Of a stretch of DNA of 64,000 nucleotides, positions 18,485 to 27,534 are shown one piece after another. Below the pieces are notes generated by a model. It searched no databases. It was not told where the DNA came from and saw nothing but the letters and a program-made list of their open reading frames with translations. How positions within the stretch are numbered: the first letter of the stretch is position 1; every line of letters starts with the position of its first letter. A program made the position numbers and the translations under genes. This stretch comes from Embleya hyalina (lineage in GTDB: Bacteria; Actinomycetota; Actinomycetes; Streptomycetales; Streptomycetaceae): the NCBI RefSeq assembly GCF_003967355.1, contig NZ_BIFH01000027.1, forward strand, positions 124,001 through 188,000, in the 5' to 3' direction.

Positions 18485-20386
18485 ATGGAAGAGCCGCGTC
18501 GCCTCGGCGACCGGTACGAGATCGGCGCGGTCCTCGGCCGTGGTGGCATGGCCGAGGTGTACATGGGCCGTGACATTCGTCTGGGACGCAGTGTGGCGGT
18601 CAAGACACTGCGCGCCGATCTCGCCCGTGACCCAACGTTCCAGGCCCGGTTCCGCCGCGAGGCGCAGTCGGCCGCCTCGTTGAACCACCCGGCGATCGTC
18701 GCGGTCTACGACACCGGCGAGGACTACATCGACGGGATCTCGATCCCGTACATCGTGATGGAGTACGTGGACGGCTCGACGCTGCGCGAGCTGTTGCACT
18801 CCGGCCGCCGGCTGCTGCCGGAGCGGGCGCTGGAGATGACCGCCGGCGTGCTCCAGGCGCTGGAGTACAGCCACCGCAACGGGATCATCCACCGCGACAT
18901 CAAGCCCGCCAACGTCATGCTGACGCGGCAGGGCACGGTCAAGGTGATGGACTTCGGCATCGCGCGGTCCATGGCCGACAACGGCATGACCATGACGCAG
19001 ACCGCGGCCGTGATCGGCACCGCGCAGTACCTGTCCCCGGAGCAGGCCCGCGGCGAGACCGTGGACGCCCGGACCGACCTGTACTCCACCGGCTGCCTGC
19101 TCTACGAGCTGCTGACCGAACGCCCGCCGTTCATCGGCGACTCCCCGGTCGCGGTGGCCTATCAGCACGTCCGCGAGGATCCGCTGCCGCCGAGCACGTT
19201 CGACCCCGAGGTCTCGCCGACCATCGACTCGATCGTGCTCAAGTCGCTGGCGAAGAACCCGGACAACCGGTACCAGAGCGCCGACGAGATGCGCGCCGAC
19301 ATCGAGCGGGCGCTGCACGGCCTGCCGGTGGGCGCGCCGAGCGTGATGGCCGCGCCGATGGGGGCCGACCCGGCGACGCAGTACCTGCCGCCGACCGCGG
19401 GCGGGGCGACCCAGGTCATCCCGGCGCACGGTCAGGGCCCGGCCACCGGGCAGTACGAACTCGACGACAACGACCGCCGGCGGGACGAGCCGAGGAAGTC
19501 CCGGGGCGGCGCCTGGATCCTGCTGGCACTGGCGTGCATCGCGGTCCTGGTCGCCGCCTTCTTCATCGGCAAGACCCTGATGGGCGACGGCGAGGACAAG
19601 TCGGCCAGTGTGCCGACCCTCACCGGCAAGACCCAGGAGGAAGCCACCAAGGCGGTGGACAACGCCGGGTTCAAGCTCCACATGAACGACGACCCGGCGC
19701 AGTGCCCCCAGGGCGCCTCCGGGGCCAAGGGCACCATCTGCAAGCAGACCCCGGCGGCCGGGGGGAGCGCCAAGAAGGGCGACACCATCCAGGTCTGGGC
19801 CTTCGGCGGCCCGAAGAAGACCACCGTCCCCACGGGTCTCAAGGGCGCCACCGAGGAAGAGGCGACCAAGAAGCTGAAGGACGCCGGTCTGCTGGCCGAC
19901 CCCGTGCGCAGCCAGACGCTGACCAACTGCACCCGGGACACCGTCTGCTCGACCAGCCCCGACGCGGGTGCCGAGCTGAACGAGGGCGACAAGGTCACCC
20001 TCAACATCTTCACCGGCAAGACGCAGGTGCAGGTGCCGCAGGTGATCGGCCTCAGCTACGACGACGCCAAGGCCAAGCTGGAGAACCTCGGGTTCAAGGT
20101 CACCAAGTCCTCCGACCAGTACACGACGGAGAAGCCGGCCGGCCAGGTGTTCAAGCAGAGCGAGACCGCGGGCTCGAAGATCAACGAGGGCGGCACCATC
20201 AACCTGACCGTCTCCAAGGGCCCGACCCCGGCCACCACGGCCCCTCCGACCACGGGCACCCCGGGCGGCAGCACGGGCTCCAGCAGCCCGCCCCCGCCCG
20301 GTGGCAACAACCAGGGCGGCAACAGCGGCACCAACCCGCTGATGGGCGGCGACCTGAGGGGCGGCCACGGCAACTGGCCGAACTGA
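18485..20386 (+). CDS. pknB: Membrane Ser/Thr protein kinase with PASTA domains (PknB)
   Basis: The start is ATG 18485 (MEEPRRLGDRYEIG), behind AAGGG; the open frame extends further upstream without a site. The 633-residue kinase has a P-loop (LGRGGMAEVY), the VAVKTL lysine, catalytic HRDIKPANV, and DFGIAR with activation-loop threonines. A transmembrane helix (WILLALACIAVLVAAFFIG) near residue 345 separates it from three PASTA repeats beginning near VPTLTGKTQEEA, VPTGLKGATEEE and VPQVIGLSYDDA, then a Ser/Gly/Pro tail. PASTA repeats sense muropeptides or lipid II. It closes the operon; a 206-bp gap before it could hold a separate promoter. Confidence 0.94.
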   Translation: MEEPRRLGDRYEIGAVLGRGGMAEVYMGRDIRLGRSVAVKTLRADLARDPTFQARFRREAQSAASLNHPAIVAVYDTGEDYIDGISIPYIVMEYVDGSTLRELLHSGRRLLPERALEMTAGVLQALEYSHRNGIIHRDIKPANVMLTRQGTVKVMDFGIARSMADNGMTMTQTAAVIGTAQYLSPEQARGETVDARTDLYSTGCLLYELLTERPPFIGDSPVAVAYQHVREDPLPPSTFDPEVSPTIDSIVLKSLAKNPDNRYQSADEMRADIERALHGLPVGAPSVMAAPMGADPATQYLPPTAGGATQVIPAHGQGPATGQYELDDNDRRRDEPRKSRGGAWILLALACIAVLVAAFFIGKTLMGDGEDKSASVPTLTGKTQEEATKAVDNAGFKLHMNDDPAQCPQGASGAKGTICKQTPAAGGSAKKGDTIQVWAFGGPKKTTVPTGLKGATEEEATKKLKDAGLLADPVRSQTLTNCTRDTVCSTSPDAGAELNEGDKVTLNIFTGKTQVQVPQVIGLSYDDAKAKLENLGFKVTKSSDQYTTEKPAGQVFKQSETAGSKINEGGTINLTVSKGPTPATTAPPTTGTPGGSTGSSSPPPPGGNNQGGNSGTNPLMGGDLRGGHGNWPN

Positions 20387-20406
20387 CCCGAAGGCACCAC
20401 CGGATC

Positions 20407-20438
20407 GAGGCCCCGAGAGCCAAGGCTCCCGGGGCCTC
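20407..20438. terminator. Terminator between pknB and the convergent regulator gene
   Basis: The arms 20407-20421 and 20424-20438 pair over 15 bases with one mismatch around an AA loop; CCTTTTCC follows. It is placed to end both pknB and the convergent minus-strand gene. Confidence 0.8.
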
Positions 20439-20488
20439 GGCCTTTTCCACCCGACGCCCCGGCGGCCGGGCCGGGGTATGGGCGGGGG

Positions 20489-21472
20489 CTACGTCCGGAG
20501 ATCCTCGGTCGCCTCGGCGGGGGTGGGGTCGGGGGTGGCCGCCCGGGTGACGAGTGTGGCCAGGTGGGACAGGGCGAGCGCGGACGGGGTGTGCGGGCGG
20601 GCGCGGAAGACGTGGATCTCCAGGGCGGTGTCGCCCGTCGGGGTGGGGACGCGCAGGGTCTCGTAGTCCAGGTGCATCGGGCCGACCGCCGGGTGGTGCA
20701 CGCTCTTGTGGCCGGCGCCGCAGACCAACACCTTGCCGGTGGCCCAGATCCGCCGGAACTCGGCACTGTGGGTGGAGAGTTCGGTGATCAGCCCGGCCAG
20801 CTCCGCGTCGTCGGGGTAGCGCCCGGCCGAGACCCGCAGCTGGCCCACCGCGTCCTCGGCCCGTTCCTCCCACTCGGGGAACACGAGGCGGGAGGCGGGG
20901 TCGAGGAAGAGGAACCTGGCGTTGTTGCGGTCGCGGCGGCTCGGGTCGGCCAGGCCGCCGACGAGTTCGGCGCCCAGGTCGTTCCAGGCCACCGTGTCCA
21001 GGCGGTGGTTCGTGGCGAAGGCCGGGAGCCGGGTCAGCGAGTCCAGGATCTGCTGGATCAGCGGGCTGACCCGGGCCGTCGGCGCGGGGACGCGGCGGGT
21101 GCCGGCCAGCGTGATCAGGTGTCGATGTTCGGCGGCGTCGAGGCCGAGCGCGCGGGCGAGGGCGTCGAGCACCTCGGGGGAGGGCTGGGTGGCCCGACCC
21201 TGTTCGAGGCGTACGTAGTAGTCGACGCTGATCCCGGCGAGTTGGGCCAACTCCTCGCGGCGCAGGCCGCGGACCCGGCGTCGCCGACCGCCGACGAGCC
21301 CGACGTGCTCGGGTTCGACTCGGCCTCGGCGGGCCCGCAGGAAGCCGCCCAGCGCGCGCCGGACGTCGCCGACGCCCTCGACGTCGTGGTCGGTGTGCGC
21401 CGCGGGCACGGCCTTTGCCCCGGTATGCCGCTCGGTGCCGGTCGTACGCTCGCCCTGCTCCACCCCGTTCAT
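20489..21472 (-). CDS. XRE-family regulator with MmyB-like ligand-binding domain
   Basis: The N-terminal helix-turn-helix lies around LRREELAQLAGISVDYYVRLEQGR, typical of this actinobacterial family. The C-terminal ~160 residues match the MmyB-like domain, which can bind fatty acids: FPEWEERAEDAVGQLR, then HPAVGPMHLDYETLRVPT. The start is uncertain: ATG at 21470-21472 is used here (327 residues); a GTG at 21493 would add seven residues. It is divergent from an NAD(P)H oxidoreductase gene, a common pairing in which the regulator represses the reductase (inference). Confidence 0.85.
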   Translation of the reverse strand: MNGVEQGERTTGTERHTGAKAVPAAHTDHDVEGVGDVRRALGGFLRARRGRVEPEHVGLVGGRRRRVRGLRREELAQLAGISVDYYVRLEQGRATQPSPEVLDALARALGLDAAEHRHLITLAGTRRVPAPTARVSPLIQQILDSLTRLPAFATNHRLDTVAWNDLGAELVGGLADPSRRDRNNARFLFLDPASRLVFPEWEERAEDAVGQLRVSAGRYPDDAELAGLITELSTHSAEFRRIWATGKVLVCGAGHKSVHHPAVGPMHLDYETLRVPTPTGDTALEIHVFRARPHTPSALALSHLATLVTRAATPDPTPAEATEDLRT

Positions 21473-21598
21473 GCGGTCAAGTATGCGCGGCACCGGCCGG
21501 GTGCCGGGTCTGTGTGGTCCTCGCGGTACCAGGAACGTGGTTCCGCCGGTCGAACCGGGTCCTGGCTACCCGTTCGCGCCCGGAGGAGCGTTGGCTCC

Positions 21599-22423
21599 AT
21601 GAACCCCACCACACCGCGGTCCACCCGGCCCACACCGTCGCCGTCGCCGTCGTCGCGAAAGGTCCTCGTCGTCGCCGCCCATCCCGAGCCGCGTTCGCTC
21701 AACGGCGCGCTGACCGAGTTCGCGGTCGAGCGATTGCGGGCGGCGGGACACCACGTGCGGGTGTCCGACCTGTACGCGATGAAGTGGAAGGCGGTGGTGG
21801 ACGGCGACGACTTCCCGGAGCACGTCGCGGACCACCGCCTCCGGGTGATGGCCGAGTCGCAGCGGGCCACGCTGGCCGAGCGGCTGGCCCCGGAGATCGC
21901 CGCCGAGCAGGAGAAGGTGCTCTGGGCGGACGCGATCGTCCTGCAGTTCCCGATGTGGTGGTTCTCCGCACCGGCGATTCTCAAGGGCTGGATCGACAGG
22001 GTGTTCACCGCCGGATTCGCCTACGGCCCGGAGGTCCCGCCCCCGTACAGCGAGGGCGCGTTGGCCGGGCGGCGGGCGTTGTTGTCGGTGACGGCCGGCG
22101 CCCGGGAGACCGCGTTCTCCGACCGGGGCATCCACGGGCGGTTGGCGGAACTGCTCTTCCCGCTCCAGCACGGGTTGTTCTGGTTCGCCGGCCTGGCCCC
22201 GCTGGAGCCGTTCGCGGTGTTCGGCTCGAACGACGTCTCGCCGGAGCGGTTCGAGGCGGCGAGGCAGGAGTACGGCCGACGGCTGGACGCGCTGTTCACC
22301 GACGAGCCGGTGGCCTTCCGCTCGCTCGACGGCGGCGACTACGACCGTGAGATGCGACTGCTGCCGGGCGTCGAGGGGCCCGGGACGAGCGGGATCGACA
22401 TGCATGTGCGGTCGGGTGCCTGA
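21599..22423 (+). CDS. NAD(P)H oxidoreductase, flavodoxin-like quinone reductase family
   Basis: The start is ATG 21599 behind CGGAGGAG. The 274-residue protein begins with a flexible Pro/Ser stretch, then VLVVAAHPEPRSLNGAL (flavin-phosphate loop) and LQFPMWWFSAPAILKGWIDRVFT, the core signature of NQO1/MdaB/KefF-type reductases. It should carry out two-electron reduction of quinones or related electrophiles with FMN or FAD. The divergent MmyB-type regulator is likely its controller. Confidence 0.9.
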   Translation: MNPTTPRSTRPTPSPSPSSRKVLVVAAHPEPRSLNGALTEFAVERLRAAGHHVRVSDLYAMKWKAVVDGDDFPEHVADHRLRVMAESQRATLAERLAPEIAAEQEKVLWADAIVLQFPMWWFSAPAILKGWIDRVFTAGFAYGPEVPPPYSEGALAGRRALLSVTAGARETAFSDRGIHGRLAELLFPLQHGLFWFAGLAPLEPFAVFGSNDVSPERFEAARQEYGRRLDALFTDEPVAFRSLDGGDYDREMRLLPGVEGPGTSGIDMHVRSGA

Positions 22424-22662
22424 GCCCGGGGGCGGGTCGCGCCCGACTCCCCGGTACGCGGGGGCGGTTCGGGGCCGCGAAACGGCCGGCGACCTGCGCG
22501 GACCGGCTTCGCCGGGGGTCGACGACCGGCGCTCGGACCACGACTTTCGGTATTGGTCGGTGCCTCGGTCCACCTGTTATTGTCGAGCCCGACCCGACCG
22601 CGGCGCCCACGGCACGCGGACAGGTGCACGAACGTCACTCGCAGGACGGAGAGGCCACGCTG

Positions 22663-22800
22663 ATGAAGAAGCTGATCCTGGTGGCTTTGGCTGCTGTAGC
22701 CGGCCTGTTGGTCTACCGGCAGATTCAGGCGGATCGCGCCGAGCAGGATCTGTGGACCGAGGCGACGGACGCGGTTCCGGCGGGTACCGGCACTCGCTGA
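22663..22800 (+). CDS. DLW-39 family small membrane protein
   Basis: A 45-residue protein starting at ATG 22663 with GGAGAGG upstream. It has one N-terminal hydrophobic helix (LILVALAAVAGLLVY) and the family's DLW motif in EQDLWTEATDAV. This tiny protein is conserved in Streptomyces near the gyrase genes; its function is unknown. The family and position identify it. Confidence 0.88.
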   Translation: MKKLILVALAAVAGLLVYRQIQADRAEQDLWTEATDAVPAGTGTR

Positions 22801-22840
22801 ACAGATCGTGCGGGAGACCCCGCGCAGGCTTGAACCCGCT

Positions 22841-22882
22841 CGGGGAATTGCGACGTTTCACGTGAAACGTCGCAATTCCCCG
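22841..22882. other. parS: parS site centred in a 42-bp perfect palindrome
   Basis: The 14-bp GTTTCACGTGAAAC (22855-22868) is the ParB-binding parS consensus. It sits at the exact centre of a palindrome whose arms extend 21 bases each way (22841-22861/22862-22882). The extended palindrome could also act as a terminator between DLW-39 and tRNA-Ala. It lies about 32 kb from oriC, apart from the cluster near parAB. Confidence 0.92.
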
Positions 22883-22936
22883 GGTGAGGTGTCGTGAAAC
22901 CGCGGCCCGGTTGCCGCTAACCTGGTTCGGTACCGA

Positions 22937-23009
22937 GGGGCCTTAGCTCAGCTGGTAGAGCGCTGCCTTTGCAAGGCAGATGTCAGGGGTTCGACTCCCC
23001 TAGGCTCCA
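22937..23009 (+). tRNA. tRNA-Ala (TGC)
   Basis: A 73-nt tRNA with acceptor GGGGCCT/AGGCTCC, a D-loop GCTCAGCTGGTAGAGC, and anticodon loop TTTGCAA giving TGC. The T-arm GGTTCGACTCCCC is standard. No CCA is encoded. Confidence 0.96.
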
Positions 23010-23036
23010 CACAGGATCCACGAGTCGCGATACGAC

Positions 23037-23065
23037 GAAGGGCCCGGCACGATGCCGGGCCCTTC
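23037..23065. terminator. Terminator shared by tRNA-Ala and the DUF5324 gene
   Basis: The 13-base arms 23037-23049 and 23053-23065 pair perfectly around CGA. The hairpin lies between converging tRNA-Ala and the minus-strand gene. Confidence 0.8.
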
Positions 23066-23084
23066 GTCCGTGTGTTCGGGCCGG

Positions 23085-23702
23085 TCAGTCGGCGTCCCGC
23101 TTCGGGGCGGCCGAGCGGAACTCGTCCTCGGCGAGCTTGGCCTCGTCGTCGAGGGACGCGGTGGTGCGCGGGGTGGTGGCGGAACCCTGCGGGGCCTCGT
23201 CGGGCTCGTCGGTCAGCCACTCCGGCCGGGCGTTGCGGCGGCGCCACCACGAGAAGGCCACGCAGCCGCCACCCGCGACGAGCGTGATCACCAGGAACCT
23301 GCGCCCGCGGGCCCGACGCCGCTTGGCCCGGCCGGCCCGGGCGACGTCATCGGCGCTGATCTCGCCCTTGAGGACGGACAGCGCGGCGCCGGCTCGCAGC
23401 AGGGCCTCGTCGCGGACGGGTTCGGCGGCGCCCCGGGCCTGGTCGACCGCCGAGTGTACGCGCGGAACCACGTCGTGGCGGACCCGGTGGCGGGCCGTCT
23501 CCATGGCGTGCTCGACGTGCGGCGCGGCCGTGTCCTTGGCGTTCACCAGCGCGGGGACCACCTTCTCGCGGGTGGTCTCGACCGCTCGCTCACGGGCCGC
23601 GCCCGCGTAGTGGATCGCGGCCTCCTTGGCGTACGCGGCGTGTGGGGCAAGCCGGTCCCTGGTCCTGCCGGTCGCCTCGCGAACCGGATCCATGCGGGTC
23701 AC
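23085..23702 (-). CDS. DUF5324 family protein
   Basis: A 205-residue protein of the Streptomyces DUF5324 family. Residues 1-110 are a long amphipathic helical region of repeating Ala/Glu/Arg/Val segments (ERAVETTREKVVPALVNAKD), then a basic patch (RRRARGRR) and a single membrane helix (FLVITLVAGGGCVAFSWW) near residue 145, with an acidic tail. It may be a membrane-anchored coiled coil; no function is established. The ATG start (MTRMDPV) has GGAGGAGGA upstream. Confidence 0.83.
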   Translation of the reverse strand: MTRMDPVREATGRTRDRLAPHAAYAKEAAIHYAGAARERAVETTREKVVPALVNAKDTAAPHVEHAMETARHRVRHDVVPRVHSAVDQARGAAEPVRDEALLRAGAALSVLKGEISADDVARAGRAKRRRARGRRFLVITLVAGGGCVAFSWWRRRNARPEWLTDEPDEAPQGSATTPRTTASLDDEAKLAEDEFRSAAPKRDAD

Positions 23703-23894
23703 GACATCCTCCTCCTCGCCGGGTTCATCCGCTATCTGTTCCCGACGATCCCGGGATCATGCGCCGCGTATCGGCGCGGGATCCGTACGGTGGAACGATG
23801 ACCGCGGTGGTCTCGTGGCAGGAGCCGCCCGCGGCATGCGAGGATTTCGAGGATTCAAGAAGACCGTCCGTGTAACCGTAGGGAAGGCACATCA

Positions 23895-24425
23895 GTGGCC
23901 GAGGAACTTTTCGCCACCATCAAGACCAACCACGGGGACATCCGCATCCGGTTGTTCCCGAACCACGCACCGAAGACGGTCGCGAACTTCGTGGAGCTGT
24001 CGCAGGGGCAGCGCGAGTGGGTCCACCCGGCCAAGGGGCAGAAGACCACCGACCGCCTCTACGACGGCACCGTGTTCCACCGCGTCATCTCCGGCTTCAT
24101 GATCCAGGGCGGTGACCCGCTGGGCACCGGCACCGGTGGCCCGGGCTACCGCTTCGCCGACGAGTTCCACCCGGACCTGGCGTTCTCCAAGCCGTACCTG
24201 CTGGCGATGGCCAACGCCGGACCGGGCACCAACGGTTCGCAGTTCTTCATCACCGTGGGTGCCACGCCGCACCTGAACAACAAGCACACCATCTTCGGTG
24301 AGGTCGCCGACGGGGAGAGCCGCAAGGTCGTCGACGCGATCGCCGGTACCCAGACCGACATGCGCGACCGTCCGGCCTCCGACGTCGTGATCAACTCGGT
24401 CGAGGTCGAGACCGTCTCGTCCTGA
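23895..24425 (+). CDS. Peptidyl-prolyl cis-trans isomerase, cyclophilin type
   Basis: A 176-residue cytoplasmic cyclophilin with no signal peptide. The catalytic signature FHRVISGFMIQGGDPLGTGTGG contains the key arginine, and the substrate-binding MANAGPGTNGSQFFIT motif follows. It speeds proline isomerisation during folding. The start is GTG 23895, after AGGGAAGGCACATCA. It is transcribed toward the rhomboid protease gene. Confidence 0.94.
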   Translation: MAEELFATIKTNHGDIRIRLFPNHAPKTVANFVELSQGQREWVHPAKGQKTTDRLYDGTVFHRVISGFMIQGGDPLGTGTGGPGYRFADEFHPDLAFSKPYLLAMANAGPGTNGSQFFITVGATPHLNNKHTIFGEVADGESRKVVDAIAGTQTDMRDRPASDVVINSVEVETVSS

Positions 24426-24487
24426 ACCCCGAGCGCACGGGCCGGGGCCCTCGGGTCCCGGCCCGCGGCGCGTGCCTGAAGGTGAGC

Positions 24488-25369
24488 ATGAGCCCCGACG
24501 AGCAGCAGCCGAGTGCGACCGGCCCGGCCGGTCCGCCCGTGTGTTACCGGCATCCCGATCGGGAGTCGAACATTCGCTGTACGCGCTGCGAGCGGCCCGT
24601 CTGCGGCGATTGCATGGTGAGCGCGTCCGTCGGCTTCCAGTGTCCGGACTGTGTCCGGCAGGGCAGTCGCCAGGTCCGCGAGGCGCGCACCGTGGCGGGT
24701 GGCCGGGTCGCGCCCACCACCGCGACCGCGATCGTGACCAAGTCGCTGATCGGGCTCAACCTCGCCGTCTTCGTGCTGGTCCAGGTGCTCGGCAACACGT
24801 TCGTGGACCGGTGGATACTGGTCGGCCGCTTCTTCATGGGCGGCGAGTGGCAGGGTGTCGCCGAGGGCCAGTGGTACCGCCTGCTCACCGCGACGTTCCT
24901 GCACCAGCAGTTCTGGCACATCGGGTTGAACATGCTCGGCCTGTGGATGCTGGGGCCGCCGCTGGAGGCGGCGCTGGGCCGGAGCCGGTTCATCGCCCTC
25001 TACCTGGTCGCGGGCCTGGGCGGCAGCGCGCTGTCGTATCTGATCGCCGAACCGAACCAGGGCTCGCTGGGCGCCTCGGGCGCGTTGTTCGGGCTGTTCG
25101 GCGCGATGATCGTGCTCGGCCGGCGGATGAACTACGACCTGAAGCCGCTGATCATCCTGCTGGCGCTGAACCTGATGATCACGTTCCTCAACATGAGCAC
25201 GATCGACTGGCGCGCACACCTCGGGGGATTGGTCGCGGGCACCCTCGCCGCCATCGGGTTGGTCTACGCGCCGGCGCGGCAGCGGACCCTGATCCAGGTG
25301 GGCAGCCTGCTCGCGGTGCTGGCGGTCGTCGTGGCGATCGTGCTGATCCGGACCGCGCAGATCCTCTGA
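24488..25369 (+). CDS. Rhomboid-family intramembrane serine protease with N-terminal zinc motif
   Basis: ATG 24488 is preferred, five bases after AAGG; a GTG at 24482 is the alternative. In this 293-residue protein the first ~50 residues hold a B-box-like zinc motif (CYRHP...RCTRCERPVCGDCM...CPDC). Six membrane helices follow, with HQQFWHIGLNMLGLWMLG, the catalytic serine in GASGALFGLFG and a catalytic histidine in AHLGG. Rhomboids cut membrane proteins within the bilayer; the substrate is unknown. Confidence 0.92.
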   Translation: MSPDEQQPSATGPAGPPVCYRHPDRESNIRCTRCERPVCGDCMVSASVGFQCPDCVRQGSRQVREARTVAGGRVAPTTATAIVTKSLIGLNLAVFVLVQVLGNTFVDRWILVGRFFMGGEWQGVAEGQWYRLLTATFLHQQFWHIGLNMLGLWMLGPPLEAALGRSRFIALYLVAGLGGSALSYLIAEPNQGSLGASGALFGLFGAMIVLGRRMNYDLKPLIILLALNLMITFLNMSTIDWRAHLGGLVAGTLAAIGLVYAPARQRTLIQVGSLLAVLAVVVAIVLIRTAQIL

Positions 25370-25509
25370 GGCGGGAGGGCGACGGGCGGGCGGCCCGGGA
25401 TCCGAGGACCGAACACGGTCACTCCATGAATCCTACCAATGACCCGGAGTGATGAATCCGGGATGCGAGCCGTTACCCACATCCCGGCCGGTCGTTGGAC
25501 AGTAACGGG

Positions 25510-25561
25510 TTATCCACAGGATCCGCCCAGTTATCCCCACTGTGGATAACTCTGTGGAGTC
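25510..25561. promoter_or_regulatory. DnaA-box cluster between the rhomboid and crgA genes
   Basis: Four DnaA-box-like 9-mers lie within 52 bp: TTATCCACA at 25510-25518 (+), TTATCCCCA at 25531-25539 (+), TTATCCACA at 25541-25549 (-), and GACTCCACA at 25553-25561 (-). Two match the consensus perfectly. The sites are in the gap between converging genes and lie about 30 kb from oriC. Confidence 0.75.
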
Positions 25562-25595
25562 TCCCTGGGAAAACTCGCTGAGCTGCGCGTATGCG

Positions 25596-25847
25596 CTACT
25601 TCCACTGAGTGGACACGCCGAAGCCGGCGGCGATGAAGCCGAAGCCGACGACGATGTTCCAGTTCTTCAGGGACTCGATCGGGAAGCGCATGTCGGTCAC
25701 GTAGAAGACCACGATCCACAGCAGGCCGATCGCGAAGAGAGCCAGCATGAACGGCGCCACCCAGCGGCGCGAGTCCAGCTTTATGGTCGTCTTCTTGATG
25801 GGCGGCGGGGTGAAGTCGTCCTTCTTACGGATCCGGGACTTCGGCAC
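25596..25847 (-). CDS. crgA: Cell division protein CrgA
   Basis: An 83-residue protein starting at GTG 25845-25847. It shows the CrgA pattern throughout: basic N-terminus [15 protein letters not shown], two membrane helices ([22 protein letters not shown] and [16 protein letters not shown]) and the ending STQWK. CrgA inhibits FtsZ-ring formation in Streptomyces aerial hyphae and is a divisome component in mycobacteria. Length agrees with the family. It is divergent from the DUF881 gene. Confidence 0.95.
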   Translation of the reverse strand: MPKSRIRKKDDFTPPPIKKTTIKLDSRRWVAPFMLALFAIGLLWIVVFYVTDMRFPIESLKNWNIVVGFGFIAAGFGVSTQWK

Positions 25848-25962
25848 GAGAGTCTCTCCTGTCGATGTAGCCGGACGAGTGGGTGCGCAGCACACGCGAC
25901 ACGATCCGGTGATGTGTCGGTTAGCGTAGTCGCTGTCAGGTCCGGAAGGAGGGTACGGCGAC

Positions 25963-26727
25963 GTGCGTATCTTCGCCATGCGGCCGTCCGGGATGTCCTG
26001 GCGTGCGATCGTACCCCGATTGTCCGCACTTGTGGTGTTCGCCCTGGCCGGTCTGCTCTTCTGGATCAGCGCCGACACCTCGCACGGCACCAATCTGCGC
26101 AGCGACGCGCAGATGCTCAAACTCTCCGACGTGATCCGGGACCAGGGTCGGCGCAACGAGAGTGCCCAGCAGGACCTGTCCAAGCTGCAGCGGGACGTGG
26201 ACGGGCTGGTCCAGGAGCAGGCCAACGACCCCCAGGCGCGCGGTCGCATCGACGCCGTCGCGGACCCGGCCGGGGTCACCCCGGTCTCCGGCGAGGGCCT
26301 GACGGTCACCCTGACCGACGCCCCGCCGGACGCCAAGTCGCGCGTACCCGGGGTGCGCGAGCCCACCGCCGACGACCTCGTGGTGCACCAGCAGGACATC
26401 CAGGGTGTGGTCAACGCGCTGTGGAACGGCGGCGCGCGGGCGATCCAGATCATGGACCAGCGGATCGTGGCCACGTCCGCGGTGCGCTGCGTCGGCAACA
26501 CGCTGATCCTGCACGGCCGGGTGTACTCGCCCCCGTACGTGATCTCGGCGGTCGGCGACATCGGCGCCCTGCGGCGCGCCCTGGATCAGAGCAAGAGCGT
26601 GTCCAACTACACCGACTACGTCGAGGCGTTCGGCCTCGGGTGGAAGGTCGAGGACCGCAAGCGCATCGATGCGCCGGGGTATACGGGCCCGCTGGGCCTG
26701 GAGTATGCGAAAGTCTCCGGGACGTGA
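25963..26727 (+). CDS. DUF881 family membrane-anchored protein
   Basis: A 254-residue protein with an N-terminal membrane helix ([15 protein letters not shown]), a coiled coil around residues 50-85, and a DUF881 domain ending in TVTLTDAP...[34 protein letters not shown]881 proteins lie outside the membrane and are often next to division genes; function is unknown. The start is GTG 25963; a later ATG at 25978 is possible. Confidence 0.85.
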   Translation: MRIFAMRPSGMSWRAIVPRLSALVVFALAGLLFWISADTSHGTNLRSDAQMLKLSDVIRDQGRRNESAQQDLSKLQRDVDGLVQEQANDPQARGRIDAVADPAGVTPVSGEGLTVTLTDAPPDAKSRVPGVREPTADDLVVHQQDIQGVVNALWNGGARAIQIMDQRIVATSAVRCVGNTLILHGRVYSPPYVISAVGDIGALRRALDQSKSVSNYTDYVEAFGLGWKVEDRKRIDAPGYTGPLGLEYAKVSGT

Positions 26728-26761
26728 TCGGCAGCGGTGAACCGAGGGGAGTCTGACGACA

Positions 26762-27472
26762 GTGTTGCGGACCACGATGCGAGGCCTCGGGGAGGTCTTC
26801 ATCACACTGGGCGTCGTCATCCTGCTGTTCGTCGTCTATCAGCTCTACTGGACCGGCGTGCTGGCCGATCGTGCGCGGGCCGACGAGATGCACAAGCTCG
26901 ACGAGGCGCGCAAGCGGATCGGGGCGACCGTGCCCAAGGACGTGCCGGTCGCGCAGGCACCCGCGGCGCAGGCCCCCTACGAGGACGGTGAGCCGTTCGG
27001 GACCATGTACATCCCCCGTTTCGGTGACGGCTGGTACAAGACGATCCGGCCCGGGGTCACGCCCAAGGAGCTGCAAAAGGGCCTGGGTTGGTACAAGGGC
27101 AGCGCGCAGGCGGGTCAGGACGGCAACTTCGCCATCGCCGGGCACCGCAAGACGTACGGCGACCCGTTCCTGAACGTGCCCAAGCTGCAGGTGGGCGACA
27201 AGGTCGTGATCGAGGGCATCACCGAGTGGTTCGTCTACTCGATCGACAAGCCGGTCAGCCTTCCCGGGGACAAAGCGGTCCTGAAGACCGTTCCCGAGGA
27301 TGTGCACGTGCTCGACCCGGTGCCGGCGAAGGCCTATACGGCGCCCGGGAAATACATCACCCTGACCACCTGCGAACCCGAGTTCGGCAGCACGCACCGG
27401 TTGATCGTCTGGGGTCACCTGGAGTCGCGCACTCCGCTGTCGTCCGGTCGGCCGGCGGCGTTGCAGGGATGA
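26762..27472 (+). CDS. Class E sortase (first of three)
   Basis: A 236-residue sortase with an N-terminal membrane helix (VFITLGVVILLFVVYQLYW). Catalytic residues are visible: histidine in AGHRKTYGDPF, cysteine in TLTTCEP, arginine in HRLIVWGHL. Class E sortases in actinobacteria anchor proteins carrying LAXTG-type signals to cell-wall peptidoglycan; in Streptomyces they act on chaplins. Two further class E sortases follow within 4 kb. Confidence 0.92.
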   Translation: MLRTTMRGLGEVFITLGVVILLFVVYQLYWTGVLADRARADEMHKLDEARKRIGATVPKDVPVAQAPAAQAPYEDGEPFGTMYIPRFGDGWYKTIRPGVTPKELQKGLGWYKGSAQAGQDGNFAIAGHRKTYGDPFLNVPKLQVGDKVVIEGITEWFVYSIDKPVSLPGDKAVLKTVPEDVHVLDPVPAKAYTAPGKYITLTTCEPEFGSTHRLIVWGHLESRTPLSSGRPAALQG

Positions 27473-27534
27473 GCGGGGCGGGGATGAGCGAGTCGGGCCG
27501 CGCGGGCGGCGAGCGAGAGAGGGCCTGGGCCTGA
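27469..27534 (+). CDS. Possible 21-residue coupling ORF
   Basis: An ATG overlaps the sortase stop (ATGA) and its TGA overlaps the ATG of the next gene (TGATG). The product (MSGAGMSESGRAGGERERAWA) has no recognisable domain. It may exist only to carry ribosomes from the sortase to the membrane-protein gene, or be chance. Confidence 0.25.
   Translation: MSGAGMSESGRAGGERERAWA

Noticed and set aside
18326-20368. A 680-codon minus-strand frame opposite pknB
   Set aside because: Shadow of pknB; its composition is Arg/Gly/Val/Leu/His with no domain, and no ribosome binding site.
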